Shown: one piece after another, positions 53,488-62,076 of the stretch
Numbering within the stretch: position 1 is the stretch's first letter
How the letters are laid out: each line of letters opens with the position of its first letter
DNA from: Mycobacterium bohemicum DSM 44277
Lineage (GTDB): Bacteria; Actinomycetota; Actinomycetes; Mycobacteriales; Mycobacteriaceae
Assembly: GCF_001053185.1 (NCBI RefSeq)
Contig: NZ_CSTD01000001.1
Location: 1-64,000 of the forward strand
Reading direction: 5' to 3'
DNA: 64,000 nt
Made by a program: the position numbers and the translations under genes
Notes under the pieces: model-generated
Database searches by the model: none
Told to the model about the DNA's origin: nothing
Seen by the model: only the letters and a program-made list of their open reading frames with translations

Positions 53488-54713
53488 GGGAGACCGGCCG
53501 CCTCGTCGATCGCCAGCCGGTAGCCCCGCTTGACCACCGTCGCGACGATGTTCTTGTCGCCCAAGGCCGTTCGCAGCCGCAGCACCGCGGTGTCGACCGC
53601 GTGGGGATCGCTGGAGCTGCCGGGCAGGGCCCGCAAGAGGTCGTTGCGCGCGACCACGTCGCCGGGTCGTTGCGCGAGCGCGCGGAGGATCCCCATCCCG
53701 GACGGCGACAAGGGCTTGATCGAACCGTCCACCAGCACGCAGGTTCCGCGGATGTCGACGACGTGACCGGCGGCCTTGACCGTGCACGACCCCAGCAGCG
53801 GTAGCTCCTCGGCAATGTGGCGGGCCAAGGCTCCCAACCGCATCCGTTCGGGCGCCGATGTCGGCACGCCCCTGCGGATCAGCGGCCGCGAGGTGACCGG
53901 GCCGACGCACATCGCGTGCACGTCGGTGCGCAACGCCTCCAGCAGCTGGTCCTCGATGTCCAGCTGGCGGCCGCGTTCCAGGACCGCGGCCGCGGCGGGC
54001 GCCGAGGTGAAGGTCACCGCGTCGAACTGCCGACGCGCGATTCCCGTGACCAGCTGGTCGAAGTCGCCACCCAAAGGTGTTGGCTTCCAACGATATACGC
54101 GGATCGGCACCACCTGGGCCCCGGCGGCGCGCAGGCCACCGACGAACTCGGGGAAGGGATCCCACGCGTCGGCCGCGCCGTGCAGCTGGATGGCGACGCG
54201 GCGGCCCGACACGCCCGATTCGAGCAGGTATTCCAGCACCTCGTGCGAGGATTCGGAGTCCGGCGACCATTCCTCGTGCAGACCCGCGGCGCGCAGCGCG
54301 CCGGTGGCCTTCGGTCCGCGCGACACGATCCGGCTGGACGACAGCGCCGCGATCAGCGGGTTGGCCAGCCCCCACCCCTCCGCGGCGGCCAGCCAGCCGC
54401 GAAAGCCGATGCCGGTGTGGGCGACCAGGATGTCGGGCGGCTCGGCGATCAGCGCCTCGGTGTGGCTGTGCAATTCGTCGTCATCGGGCAGCGCGATCAT
54501 GGTGATCGCGGGGGCGCTGCACACCTCGGCGCCATGCCGGCTCAGGAGTGCGCACAGCTCCTCGGCGCGCCGCGACGAGGTCACGGCGATGCGATAACCG
54601 GCCAGCGGCGTTGGTCTCGCCCGGACCCCCATACGACCTGTGTAAGCCTCGGACGTTTCGGCGGCGTTACCCGGCAATTGCCGCTCCATTGCCCCGGTTG
54701 CCGACACGCTCAC
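53484..54713 (-). CDS. nnaR: NnaR: uroporphyrinogen-III-synthase-like domain fused to a winged-helix DNA-binding domain
   Basis: A 409-residue protein. Residues ~30-290 are a HemD-like domain (YRIAVTSSRRAEELCALLSR, VRVYRWKP, FDAVTFTSAPAAAAVLE, CVGPVTSRPL). The last ~95 residues are an OmpR-type winged helix (LSPSGMGILRALAQRPGDVVAR, DTAVLRLRTALGD, VVKRGYRLAI). Orthologues Rv0260c and MSMEG_0432 are known as NnaR, which acts with GlnR to activate nitrate/nitrite assimilation genes. GTG 54713 overlaps the narK3 stop as GTGA; ATG 54689 is an alternative. HemD activity is doubtful. Confidence 0.88.
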   Translation of the reverse strand: MSVSATGAMERQLPGNAAETSEAYTGRMGVRARPTPLAGYRIAVTSSRRAEELCALLSRHGAEVCSAPAITMIALPDDDELHSHTEALIAEPPDILVAHTGIGFRGWLAAAEGWGLANPLIAALSSSRIVSRGPKATGALRAAGLHEEWSPDSESSHEVLEYLLESGVSGRRVAIQLHGAADAWDPFPEFVGGLRAAGAQVVPIRVYRWKPTPLGGDFDQLVTGIARRQFDAVTFTSAPAAAAVLERGRQLDIEDQLLEALRTDVHAMCVGPVTSRPLIRRGVPTSAPERMRLGALARHIAEELPLLGSCTVKAAGHVVDIRGTCVLVDGSIKPLSPSGMGILRALAQRPGDVVARNDLLRALPGSSSDPHAVDTAVLRLRTALGDKNIVATVVKRGYRLAIDEAAGLP

Positions 54714-56116
54714 ACCCGGGCGGGCTCGGATTGTGCGTTGGCGTCGGGCGACCCCGCGCTCGCCGGCCTGGGCCGGCGCACATAACGGGCCCACGTGAGC
54801 ACCGCGGCGGTGATGTAGAACGCCAGGAAGGCCCAGAAGGCCAGGGTGTCGGTGCCGGTGCTGAGGTAGGACTGGCGCAGGGCGAGGTTGATGCCGACGC
54901 CGCCGAGCGCGCCGAATGCGGCGACAAATCCGATCACCGCCCCCGAGGTGGCCTGTGACCAGCGTCGGCGCTCGGCTTCGGACAGCTCGAGCCGGTGGCT
55001 GCGCGCCTCGAACACCGAGGGGATCATCTTGTATACCGACCCGTTGCCCAGCCCGGCGAGCATGAACAGCACCAGGAATCCGCAGACGTAGCCGACCATG
55101 GTGCCCGCACCGGTGAGGCCCGGCGAGTGGTCCTCGTGCGTGCTGATGGCGATCAGGAGCGCGGTGGTGACGCCCATGGCGGCCAACACCGCCAGGGTGA
55201 CGCGGCTGCCGCCGACGCGGTCGGCCAGCCGGCCGCCGTAGATCCTGGCCACCGAACCGAGCGCGGGGCCGATGAAGGCCAACTCGGCGGCATGCAGCGC
55301 GGCCTGCGCGTGGGTCTGCCCGGTGCCGACGAAACCGATCTGCAGTACCTGGCCGAAGGCGAACGAGAACCCGATCCAGGAACCGAAGGTGCCCAGGTAC
55401 AACAGGGCGAGCACCCAGGTGTCGTGTTCGGACAGGATCGAGCGCAGGTGGGTGACGTCGTAGGTGGCGTGCTCCAGGTTGTCCATGTACCGGGACGCCC
55501 CGATGGCGACCACCGTCAGCAGAGCCAGGTAGAGCCCGCACACCCAGTAGGGCTGTCGATGGCCCGCGACGGCGATGACGAGCAGGCCGACCAACTGGAT
55601 CATCGGCACCCCGAGGTTGCCGACCCCGGCGTTGAGCCCGAGCGCAAAGCCCTTGCGCCGGTGCGGGTAGAAGAAGTTGGTATTGGTCATCGACGCGGCG
55701 TAGTTGGCGCCGCCCATTCCGGACAGCGCCGCGCACACCAGGTATGGCCACAGCGGCAGCCCCGGGTGGGCCAGCAGCCAGATCGCGCCGGCGGTCGGCA
55801 CCAGCAACGCGACGATCGAGAACACCGTCCAATTACGGCCGCCGAAGGTGGCGATGCCCAACGAATATGGGATGCGCAGGCATGCCGCGACCAACGTCGC
55901 GGTGGCGCCGAGCAGGAACTTGTCGGCCGCCGAGAAGCCGTACACGCCCTGGGGCATGAACAGCGCCAGCACCGGAAAGAGGGTCCAGACCCCGAAGGCG
56001 ATGTGGTCGCAGGCGACCATCCACAGCAGGTTGCGCCGCGCGATCAGCCCGTTGCCCGCATCCCAGGCCGCGCCGTCTTCCGGATCCCAATCCGTGATGC
56101 GATGGTTGCGGCCCAT
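54710..56116 (-). CDS. narK3: Nitrate/nitrite transporter NarK3
   Basis: A 468-residue major-facilitator protein with 12 helices. The NNP family signature appears in the glycine-rich helices: GMGGANYAASMTNTNFFYPHRRKGFALGLNAGVGNLG in the fifth region, and GYVCGFLVLFMLAGLGNGSVYKMIP in the eleventh. ATG 56116. It leads the operon with nnaR and the chelatase, so transport, regulation and siroheme synthesis are co-expressed with nirBD nearby. Whether it moves nitrate in or nitrite out is unknown. Confidence 0.92.
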   Translation of the reverse strand: MGRNHRITDWDPEDGAAWDAGNGLIARRNLLWMVACDHIAFGVWTLFPVLALFMPQGVYGFSAADKFLLGATATLVAACLRIPYSLGIATFGGRNWTVFSIVALLVPTAGAIWLLAHPGLPLWPYLVCAALSGMGGANYAASMTNTNFFYPHRRKGFALGLNAGVGNLGVPMIQLVGLLVIAVAGHRQPYWVCGLYLALLTVVAIGASRYMDNLEHATYDVTHLRSILSEHDTWVLALLYLGTFGSWIGFSFAFGQVLQIGFVGTGQTHAQAALHAAELAFIGPALGSVARIYGGRLADRVGGSRVTLAVLAAMGVTTALLIAISTHEDHSPGLTGAGTMVGYVCGFLVLFMLAGLGNGSVYKMIPSVFEARSHRLELSEAERRRWSQATSGAVIGFVAAFGALGGVGINLALRQSYLSTGTDTLAFWAFLAFYITAAVLTWARYVRRPRPASAGSPDANAQSEPARV

Positions 56117-56442
56117 GTGTGATGGTCACCTTTCCTCGATGGTTTCTCACATCGGGCGTTCGCATCGGCCGCCCGCCGGCGAAAGTGGTTGAGGCAGTGG
56201 ATTACGCCGATTACGCCGCGCAGGAGCGAGTGCCGATCCTTCGGTGAAGGGGCGTGCCGCGCCGTGTATTTCGATGCTCACATTTGCGCCGGAGATCCGT
56301 CAACTCCAATCGGCCGATATCGCCTGTAAATTGAATCGGAGTTATCTGGTAGATCCCTGGAGAACGACAAAGTAATTCGACAGCAAGTGATTTCGGCCGC
56401 GCTTGGACGTCGGTGTGACGCGCAATACATGGTGCGCGAAAG
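56117..56442. other. Promoter region of the narK3 operon (no gene)
   Basis: A 326-base gap. It is distinctly AT-richer in 56275-56420 than the rest of the window. It must hold the narK3 promoter and probably GlnR/NnaR sites. The repeat GATTACGCC occurs twice in tandem (56198-56215). I could not identify a definite GlnR box or a terminator for pxpC, and no small gene is convincing. In M. tuberculosis aac (Rv0262c) occupies this place. Confidence 0.5.
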
Positions 56443-57381
56443 TCAGGAGTACGTCGGGCCTTCCGGGCCGGCGCCGGCGATCGATTCGACCGGGGCGGCC
56501 ACCGGTGAGCGGGGACGCGCCCAGTGCAGCCGAACATACTGGCCCGGCCGAACCTGAGAGATCTTGTCGACGTCCTCGTCGATCAGCACGCCGACAACGG
56601 GATAGCCGCCCGTGACGGGGTGATCGGGTCCCAGGATTACTGGTAAACCGTTGGGCGGCACCTGGATTGCACCGCGGGTGGTACCCTCGCTGGGTAGCTG
56701 GCGGTCCGGATAGCGGTACTGCAGCGGGCGGCCCTCCAACCGCATCCCCACCCGATCGCTGCGGTCGGTGGCCATCCAAATGGTGTGCACCAGGGCGTCG
56801 GGGTCGACGAGCCAGTCGTCGCGGGGGCCGGGCACGACGAGCAGCTCCACCAGGTGCTCGGAAATAGCGGCCACCGGCGCCTGGTCGAGCTCGGGATAGT
56901 CATCGGTGTGGTCGCCGACCGGCAGCCGGTCCCCGGCCCGCAATGGTGCCGGGCCGATAGCCGACATCACGTCATAGCTGCGCGAGCCCAGCACCGGCTG
57001 CACGCAGATGCCCCCGCGCACCGCCAGGTAGCTGCGCAGCCCGGCGCGCGGTGCTCCCAGGGCGATCACCTCACCGTCGCGCACGTGGTGAATGCTGTTG
57101 GTGCCGAACGTGATTCCGTTGACGGCCGGGTTAGTGTCGGCCCCGGTAACCGCGATGTCGACGTCGCCGCCGCGGACCCGGGCCGCGAAACCACCGAGCG
57201 TCACCTCGACGGTGGCCCGGTCGTCGGGGTTGGCGACGAGCCGGTTGGCCAGCCGGTGGGCCCGGCCGGCGGCCCCGGACCGGCTGACGCCGAGGTGCGC
57301 CAGCCCCGGCCGGCCGAGGTCCTGGATGACGGCGAGCGGCCCGGTGCGCAGGATCTCCAGGGTGATCTTCTTGTTGGCCAC
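56443..57381 (-). CDS. pxpC: 5-oxoprolinase subunit PxpC / biotin-dependent carboxyltransferase-like (Rv0263c)
   Basis: A 312-residue AHS2-domain protein, the second half of KipI/KipA or urea-amidolyase C-like proteins. Features are [32 protein letters not shown], the LGSRSYD motif, and [31 protein letters not shown]. With PxpB (and PxpA elsewhere) it opens 5-oxoproline to glutamate using ATP. GTG 57381 follows GGGAGAC. It lies 14 bases after pxpB in one operon; no pxpA lies in the window, unlike the complete bacterial pxpBCA set. Confidence 0.88.
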   Translation of the reverse strand: MANKKITLEILRTGPLAVIQDLGRPGLAHLGVSRSGAAGRAHRLANRLVANPDDRATVEVTLGGFAARVRGGDVDIAVTGADTNPAVNGITFGTNSIHHVRDGEVIALGAPRAGLRSYLAVRGGICVQPVLGSRSYDVMSAIGPAPLRAGDRLPVGDHTDDYPELDQAPVAAISEHLVELLVVPGPRDDWLVDPDALVHTIWMATDRSDRVGMRLEGRPLQYRYPDRQLPSEGTTRGAIQVPPNGLPVILGPDHPVTGGYPVVGVLIDEDVDKISQVRPGQYVRLHWARPRSPVAAPVESIAGAGPEGPTYS

Positions 57382-57395
57382 GGCAGTCTCCCGTC

Positions 57396-58058
57396 TCACG
57401 CGGCCCGGAACCGGACCCACATGCCCTGCGTCAGCAGGGCGGGGTCGGGCCGCTGCAGGTCCCACATCACCGCGTCGGTGCGGCCGATCAGTTGCCAGCC
57501 CCCCGGCGACTGCCGCGGGTATACCGCGCTGAATTCGCCTGCGAGCCCGACTGATCCGGCGGGCACGGCGGTTCGCGGCTCGGCGCGGCGCGGCACGCGC
57601 AGTCGTGGGTCGCCATCGACCAGGTACGCGAAACCCGGTGCGAAGCCGCTGAATCCGACCCGCCACGGGGTGGCGGTGTGGGCCTCGATCACCTGGGCAA
57701 CGGTCAGCCCGGTGCGATCGGCGACCTCGGCGAGGTCGGGACCGTCGTAGACGACGTCGATCACCACGTCGGCCCCGCGGTGCTGCGGGCCCGCGTCCTC
57801 GGCGGTGACCCGCATCCGGCGCAGCCGGTGGCGGATGACGCCTTGGTGGCCGGGCCCGTCGAGCTTGACCAGCACGGTGCGGGCGGCGGGAACGACGTCG
57901 ACGACGGCGGGCAGGGCGGCCTCCCGCAGCGCCGCCGCCCACGCCAATACCTCGGCGGTGCTGCCACATTGCACCATCAGCGCCTGGTCGCCGTAGTCCC
58001 AGACGGTGTTGCCGGCCAGGTGGGCCGACAGGTCGACGGAAACGTCGGACACGCTCAT
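57396..58058 (-). CDS. pxpB: 5-oxoprolinase subunit PxpB (KipI-like, Rv0264c)
   Basis: A 220-residue AHS1-domain protein. Features are [47 protein letters not shown] (the family hallmark), and [26 protein letters not shown]. It works with PxpC in 5-oxoproline degradation. ATG 58058 was chosen over GTG starts further upstream because it aligns with the domain start. Oxoproline forms spontaneously from glutamine and glutamate, so this is a housekeeping salvage step; its link to the nitrogen genes around it is suggestive. Confidence 0.85.
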   Translation of the reverse strand: MSVSDVSVDLSAHLAGNTVWDYGDQALMVQCGSTAEVLAWAAALREAALPAVVDVVPAARTVLVKLDGPGHQGVIRHRLRRMRVTAEDAGPQHRGADVVIDVVYDGPDLAEVADRTGLTVAQVIEAHTATPWRVGFSGFAPGFAYLVDGDPRLRVPRRAEPRTAVPAGSVGLAGEFSAVYPRQSPGGWQLIGRTDAVMWDLQRPDPALLTQGMWVRFRAA

Positions 58059-58172
58059 TACTCGACGGTAACTTCCAGTCGCGGGCGGCGGGAGGGGGTG
58101 CCGAGAGATTTTCGAGCACTGCCAGAGCTGCCTTAGCGAACGCTCAAACACGCCACCGTCGAGCTAGCCGAG

Positions 58173-59162
58173 TCAGCCCAGAACCTTGCCGATCAGCGGC
58201 GGCAGCTGATCGGCGATCACCGGATAGCTCAGCGGCGACGCGAACGCGATCGCACCGGCCTGGTCCTTGGTGGTGAAGATGTTCCGGTTCCCGGCGGTGG
58301 CCAGTGACCCGGCCACGTCGGGGTCGGCAAGCAGCGCCTTCTGGTCGTCGGGGCTCTCGGTGGTCCAGATCAGCACGTCGGCGGAGTCCAGCACGGTCTT
58401 GATCTGGTCGCGCGGGATGATGGCGCGGTGATCGGTGCCGAACGGCTTGATGCTGTCGGCGATCACCAGGCCCATCTGGTTCAAGAAGTCGGTCCGCCAG
58501 CCGGCCAGCGTCGCGACCACGGTGCCCCGCCACAGGGTGCCCTCCATCAGCAGGGCCTTCTTGCCCTTCCACTGCGGGTTCTTCTGGGAGACATCGGTGA
58601 ACTGCTTGTCGACTCCGTCGATCAGCGACTTCATCTGATCGGCCTTGAACACCGCCTGACCGACGGCGCTCGCCTGCTCCTTCCACGGCTCGAAGAACGC
58701 GTCGCCGTCCGACTGGGCGATGGTGGGCGCGATGGCCGACAGCTTCTGATAGGTGTCGGCGTCCAAACCCGCGTTGACGGCGACGATCAGATCCGGCTTG
58801 AGCCCGGCGATCTGGTCGACCGGGATCCCGTTGTCCAGGTTCAGCACCACCGGCTGCGCCCCACCGAGTTTGGGCTGCGCCCACGGCCACACCGCGAACG
58901 GCTGGTCGCCGAACCAGTTCGTCACCGCGATCGGCACCACACCCACCGCGAGCAGGTCGTCCTGCTCGGTGTACCCGGCGCTCACGACGCGCTTGGGGGG
59001 CTCCTTGACGACGGTCTGCCCGAAGAGGTGGGTGATCGTCACCGATCCGCCGCCCGCGGTGCCGCCGGCCGGTTTGCTCGACGAACACGCCGCCGCGGCG
59101 ACCGCGGCGATCCCGCCGGTCGCCGCGAGCTGCAAAAATCCCCGTCGATTCCATCGACTCAT
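58173..59162 (-). CDS. Iron-siderophore-type periplasmic binding lipoprotein (FecB-like, Rv0265c)
   Basis: A 329-residue substrate-binding protein with a twin-arginine signal (SRWNRRGFLQLAATGG) and a lipobox ending AAAACSSS, so it is exported and lipid-anchored. The mature protein has a FecB/BtuF-type two-lobe fold (VVSAGYTEQDDLLAVGVVPIAVTNWF, AGLKPDLIVAVNA). It would capture a ferric siderophore or haem for an ABC importer, none of which is adjacent. Rv0265c has been linked to siderophore/haem binding. ATG 59162; divergent from narU. Confidence 0.9.
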   Translation of the reverse strand: MSRWNRRGFLQLAATGGIAAVAAAACSSSKPAGGTAGGGSVTITHLFGQTVVKEPPKRVVSAGYTEQDDLLAVGVVPIAVTNWFGDQPFAVWPWAQPKLGGAQPVVLNLDNGIPVDQIAGLKPDLIVAVNAGLDADTYQKLSAIAPTIAQSDGDAFFEPWKEQASAVGQAVFKADQMKSLIDGVDKQFTDVSQKNPQWKGKKALLMEGTLWRGTVVATLAGWRTDFLNQMGLVIADSIKPFGTDHRAIIPRDQIKTVLDSADVLIWTTESPDDQKALLADPDVAGSLATAGNRNIFTTKDQAGAIAFASPLSYPVIADQLPPLIGKVLG

Positions 59163-59289
59163 CGCGTGAGATTATCGCGTTCTCCGCGCTGACCTGCACC
59201 GCCGCGCGGCTTTTCGCCGCCGGCGGGTGGGCCGCCAAATCTTTCTGACAGCGCCACCCGGCCCGTTGCGATCTCTTGGTATCCGCGGC

Positions 59290-59316
59290 GTAACTGCGCT
59301 CACCCGGCCCGGTAAC
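59290..59316 (+). promoter_or_regulatory. Two GTAAC half-sites 22 bases apart in the narU promoter
   Basis: GTAAC occurs at 59290-59294 and 59312-59316, two helical turns apart, 54-80 bases upstream of narU. GTnAC is the half-site of GlnR boxes. The opposite half-site (GAAAC) is not evident, so this is only a candidate. Confidence 0.3.
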
Positions 59317-59369
59317 AGCGGGTCCCTAGCGTCAGGTGGGTCAACGCACGCGTCACAGGGGGCCCCACG

Positions 59370-60779
59370 ATGACCCAAGTTCTCGGGACGACCACTCCCG
59401 ACTTTGCGCCCGCGCCCGAGCACCACAAGGGACGGCACTGGATCGACGACTGGCGGCCCGAGGACCCGGCGTTCTGGGAGAGCACCGGCAAGGCCGTCGC
59501 GCGTCGCAACCTGGTGTTCTCGATCTTCGCCGAGCACGTCGGGTTCAGCGTGTGGATGCTGTGGAGCATCGTGGTGGTCCACATGACCGCCCTGTCAGGC
59601 CCGGCCGCGTCCGGGCACCCGGCGCACGCCGCCGCGTCGGGCTGGGCGCTCACGGCCAGCCAGGCGCTGTGCCTGGTCGCCGTGCCCAGCGGCGTCGGCG
59701 CCTTCCTGCGGCTGCCCTACACGTTCGCGGTGCCGGTCTTCGGCGGCCGCAACTGGACGACGATCTCGGCGGCCCTGTTGCTGATCCCGTGCCTGCTGCT
59801 GGCCTGGGCCGTGAGCCATCCGGACCTGCCCTACGGGGTGCTGCTGGCCGTCGCGGCGACCGCCGGCCTCGGCGGCGGCAACTTCGCCTCGTCGATGGCC
59901 AACATCTCGTTCTTCTACCCGGAGAAGGACAAGGGCTGGGCGCTGGGCCTCAATGCGGCCGGCGGCAACATCGGCGTGGCGGTGGTGCAGAAGATCATCC
60001 CGCCGATCGTGATCACCGGCGGCGGCGTTGCCCTGGCGCGGGCCGGGCTGTTCTACGTTCCGCTGGCGGTCGTCGCCGCCGTGTGCGCGTTCCTGTTCAT
60101 GAACAACCTCACCGAGGCGAAAGCCGACGTCAAGCCGGTGTGGCAGTCGCTGCGGCATTCCGACACCTGGATCATGTCGCTGCTCTACATCGGGACCTTC
60201 GGGTCGTTCATCGGCTACTCGGCGGCCTTCCCCACCCTGCTCAAGACGGTGTTCGGGCGCGGCGACATCGCCCTGGCGTGGGCCTTTCTGGGCGCCGGGA
60301 TCGGCTCGGTCCTCCGCCCCCTGGGCGGCAGGCTCGCCGACCGGATCGGCGGCGGACGCATCACCGCCGTCAGCTTCGCGATGCTGGCGGCCGGGGCCGC
60401 GGCGGCGCTGTGGTCCGTCAACGCCAAGAACCTGCCGGTGTTCTTCGCCAGCTTCATGTTCCTGTTCGTCGCCACCGGCATCGGCAACGGCTCGACGTAC
60501 CGGATGATCTCGCGGATCTTCAAGGTCAAGGGCGAGCTGGCCGGCGGCGATCCCGGCACGATGGTGCAGATGCGCCGCCAGGCCGCGGGCGCCCTGGGCG
60601 TCATCTCGTCGGTCGGCGCCTTCGGCGGGTTCATCGTGCCGCTGGCGTACGCCTGGTCGAAGTCGCAGTTCGGCAGCATCGAGCCTGCCCTGCGGTTCTA
60701 CATGGGGTTCTTCCTGGTCCTGCTCGGCGTCACCTGGTACCGCTACCTGCGCAACGGCAAGGCGCGCTCAGGGGTCTAG
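59370..60779 (+). CDS. narU: Nitrate/nitrite transporter NarU
   Basis: A 469-residue major-facilitator protein with 12 helices, paralogue of narK3. Nitrate signature motifs are GLGGGNFASSMANISFFYPEKDKGWALGLNAAGGNIG and FVATGIGNGSTYRMIS. The N-terminus is extended and hydrophilic (MTQVLGTTTPDFAPAPEHHKG). ATG 59370 matches Rv0267. It is divergent from the siderophore-binding protein and convergent with the polymerase gene, both stops sharing one CTAG. Confidence 0.92.
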   Translation: MTQVLGTTTPDFAPAPEHHKGRHWIDDWRPEDPAFWESTGKAVARRNLVFSIFAEHVGFSVWMLWSIVVVHMTALSGPAASGHPAHAAASGWALTASQALCLVAVPSGVGAFLRLPYTFAVPVFGGRNWTTISAALLLIPCLLLAWAVSHPDLPYGVLLAVAATAGLGGGNFASSMANISFFYPEKDKGWALGLNAAGGNIGVAVVQKIIPPIVITGGGVALARAGLFYVPLAVVAAVCAFLFMNNLTEAKADVKPVWQSLRHSDTWIMSLLYIGTFGSFIGYSAAFPTLLKTVFGRGDIALAWAFLGAGIGSVLRPLGGRLADRIGGGRITAVSFAMLAAGAAAALWSVNAKNLPVFFASFMFLFVATGIGNGSTYRMISRIFKVKGELAGGDPGTMVQMRRQAAGALGVISSVGAFGGFIVPLAYAWSKSQFGSIEPALRFYMGFFLVLLGVTWYRYLRNGKARSGV

Positions 60780-62017
60780 CGCTGCTGGTAGTTGGCCCAC
60801 GGGCTGTAGTCGGCGATCAGGTCCTCCTGCGGCGGCCGCTCGGCGGCGGGGACGTGCCGCAGGTTGATCCGGATGCGGTACCAGATCGAGCTCGGGCCGC
60901 GCATCCCGTCGACCAGGACGTCGGCCGGCTCCAGCCGCCGGGCGGCGTCGGGGTGGCGGGCGCGCCAGGTGTCCAGCGCCGCCATCGCCTCGTCCCTGGT
61001 CTTGGTGCGGGCGATCTCGATCAGCGGCATCACCGACCGGCGCCGGCCGTCGCCCCGCGTGCCCGAGCCTCTCGGCGCCCGCTCCGGTGGGCCCAGCTCC
61101 TCGGCGAGCATCAGCAGCCGATCCAGTTCCCCGACGGTCTCGTCCATCCCCGCCCACGGGTCGCCGATCTGGGCGCACCGGCCGGGCACGGTGTCCATGG
61201 TGAAGGCAGCCGGATCGCAGCCGGGGACCTCGTCCCAGCTCAGCGGCGTGGAGACCCGCGCGTCCGGGGTCGCCCGCACCGAGTACGCCGACGCGACGGT
61301 GCGGTCCTTGGCGTTCTGGTTGAAGTCGACGAACACGCCCTGCCGCTCCTCCTTCCACCAGCGGCTGGTCGCCGCGTCGGGCACCCGGCGTTCGACCTCA
61401 CGGGCGACGGTCTGGGCGGCCAGTCGCACCTGCCGGAAGTCCCAGCGCGGCGCGATCCGCGCGTAGATGTGGAACCCGCGCGACCCCGACGTCTTCGGCC
61501 ACGCGACCAGGCCGTGATCCTCCAGCACCTCGCGGGCCACCATCGCGACCCCGACGATGTCCCCCCAGGAGACGCCGGGCATCGGGTCCAGGTCCACGCG
61601 CAGCTCGTCGGGGTGGTCGAGGTCGCCGGCCAGCACCGGGTGCGGGTTGAGGTCGACGCAGCCCAGGTTGATCACCCACGCCAACCCCGCGGGGTCGTGG
61701 ATGACGGCTTCGGCGGCGGAAGTGCCACGCGCATAATGCAATTCGGCGACGTCCACCCAGTCCGGCCGGTTGGCCGGCGCCCGCTTCTGGAACACGGCCT
61801 CCTCCGTGATGCCCTTGACGAAACGCTTCAGGATCATCGGGCGGCCGGCCACGCCGCGCAGCGCCCCCTCGGCGACCGACAGGTAATAGCGGACCAGATC
61901 GAGCTTGGTACGCGCGGGCGCGCCGCGGTGCTCGGCGAACATCACCTTGTCCGGATGGGTGATGGTGACCTCGCGTCCGGCCACCTCCAGCGAAACCGGA
62001 CCGGTCATGTTCACCAT
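60776..62017 (-). CDS. LigD-polymerase-like archaeo-eukaryotic primase (Rv0269c)
   Basis: A ~413-residue AEP polymerase of the non-homologous end-joining family without a ligase domain. Catalytic motifs are LRVDLDPMPG (metal-binding DxD), TSGSRGFHIYARI (SxxxxH), and the later basic DNA/NTP-binding stretch with ARVSTPLSWDEV. The C-terminal ~90 residues form an extra region ending SPWANYQQR. It can add ribo- or deoxynucleotides during break repair; M. tuberculosis keeps the stand-alone Rv0269c and Rv3730c besides LigD. The start is ATG 62017 (MVNMTGPVSL); ATG 62008 is equally possible. Confidence 0.88.
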   Translation of the reverse strand: MVNMTGPVSLEVAGREVTITHPDKVMFAEHRGAPARTKLDLVRYYLSVAEGALRGVAGRPMILKRFVKGITEEAVFQKRAPANRPDWVDVAELHYARGTSAAEAVIHDPAGLAWVINLGCVDLNPHPVLAGDLDHPDELRVDLDPMPGVSWGDIVGVAMVAREVLEDHGLVAWPKTSGSRGFHIYARIAPRWDFRQVRLAAQTVAREVERRVPDAATSRWWKEERQGVFVDFNQNAKDRTVASAYSVRATPDARVSTPLSWDEVPGCDPAAFTMDTVPGRCAQIGDPWAGMDETVGELDRLLMLAEELGPPERAPRGSGTRGDGRRRSVMPLIEIARTKTRDEAMAALDTWRARHPDAARRLEPADVLVDGMRGPSSIWYRIRINLRHVPAAERPPQEDLIADYSPWANYQQR

Positions 62018-62076
62018 CGTAAGAGGGTGGGTACTTACTACTGGCAATGCGACGGACGTCACATATGGTGGGAGCC

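Noticed and set aside
53484..55832. A 782-residue minus-strand ORF as a single long protein
   Set aside because: Only the part from 54713 downstream is NnaR; the rest is an out-of-frame reading of narK3, which itself is intact in another frame.
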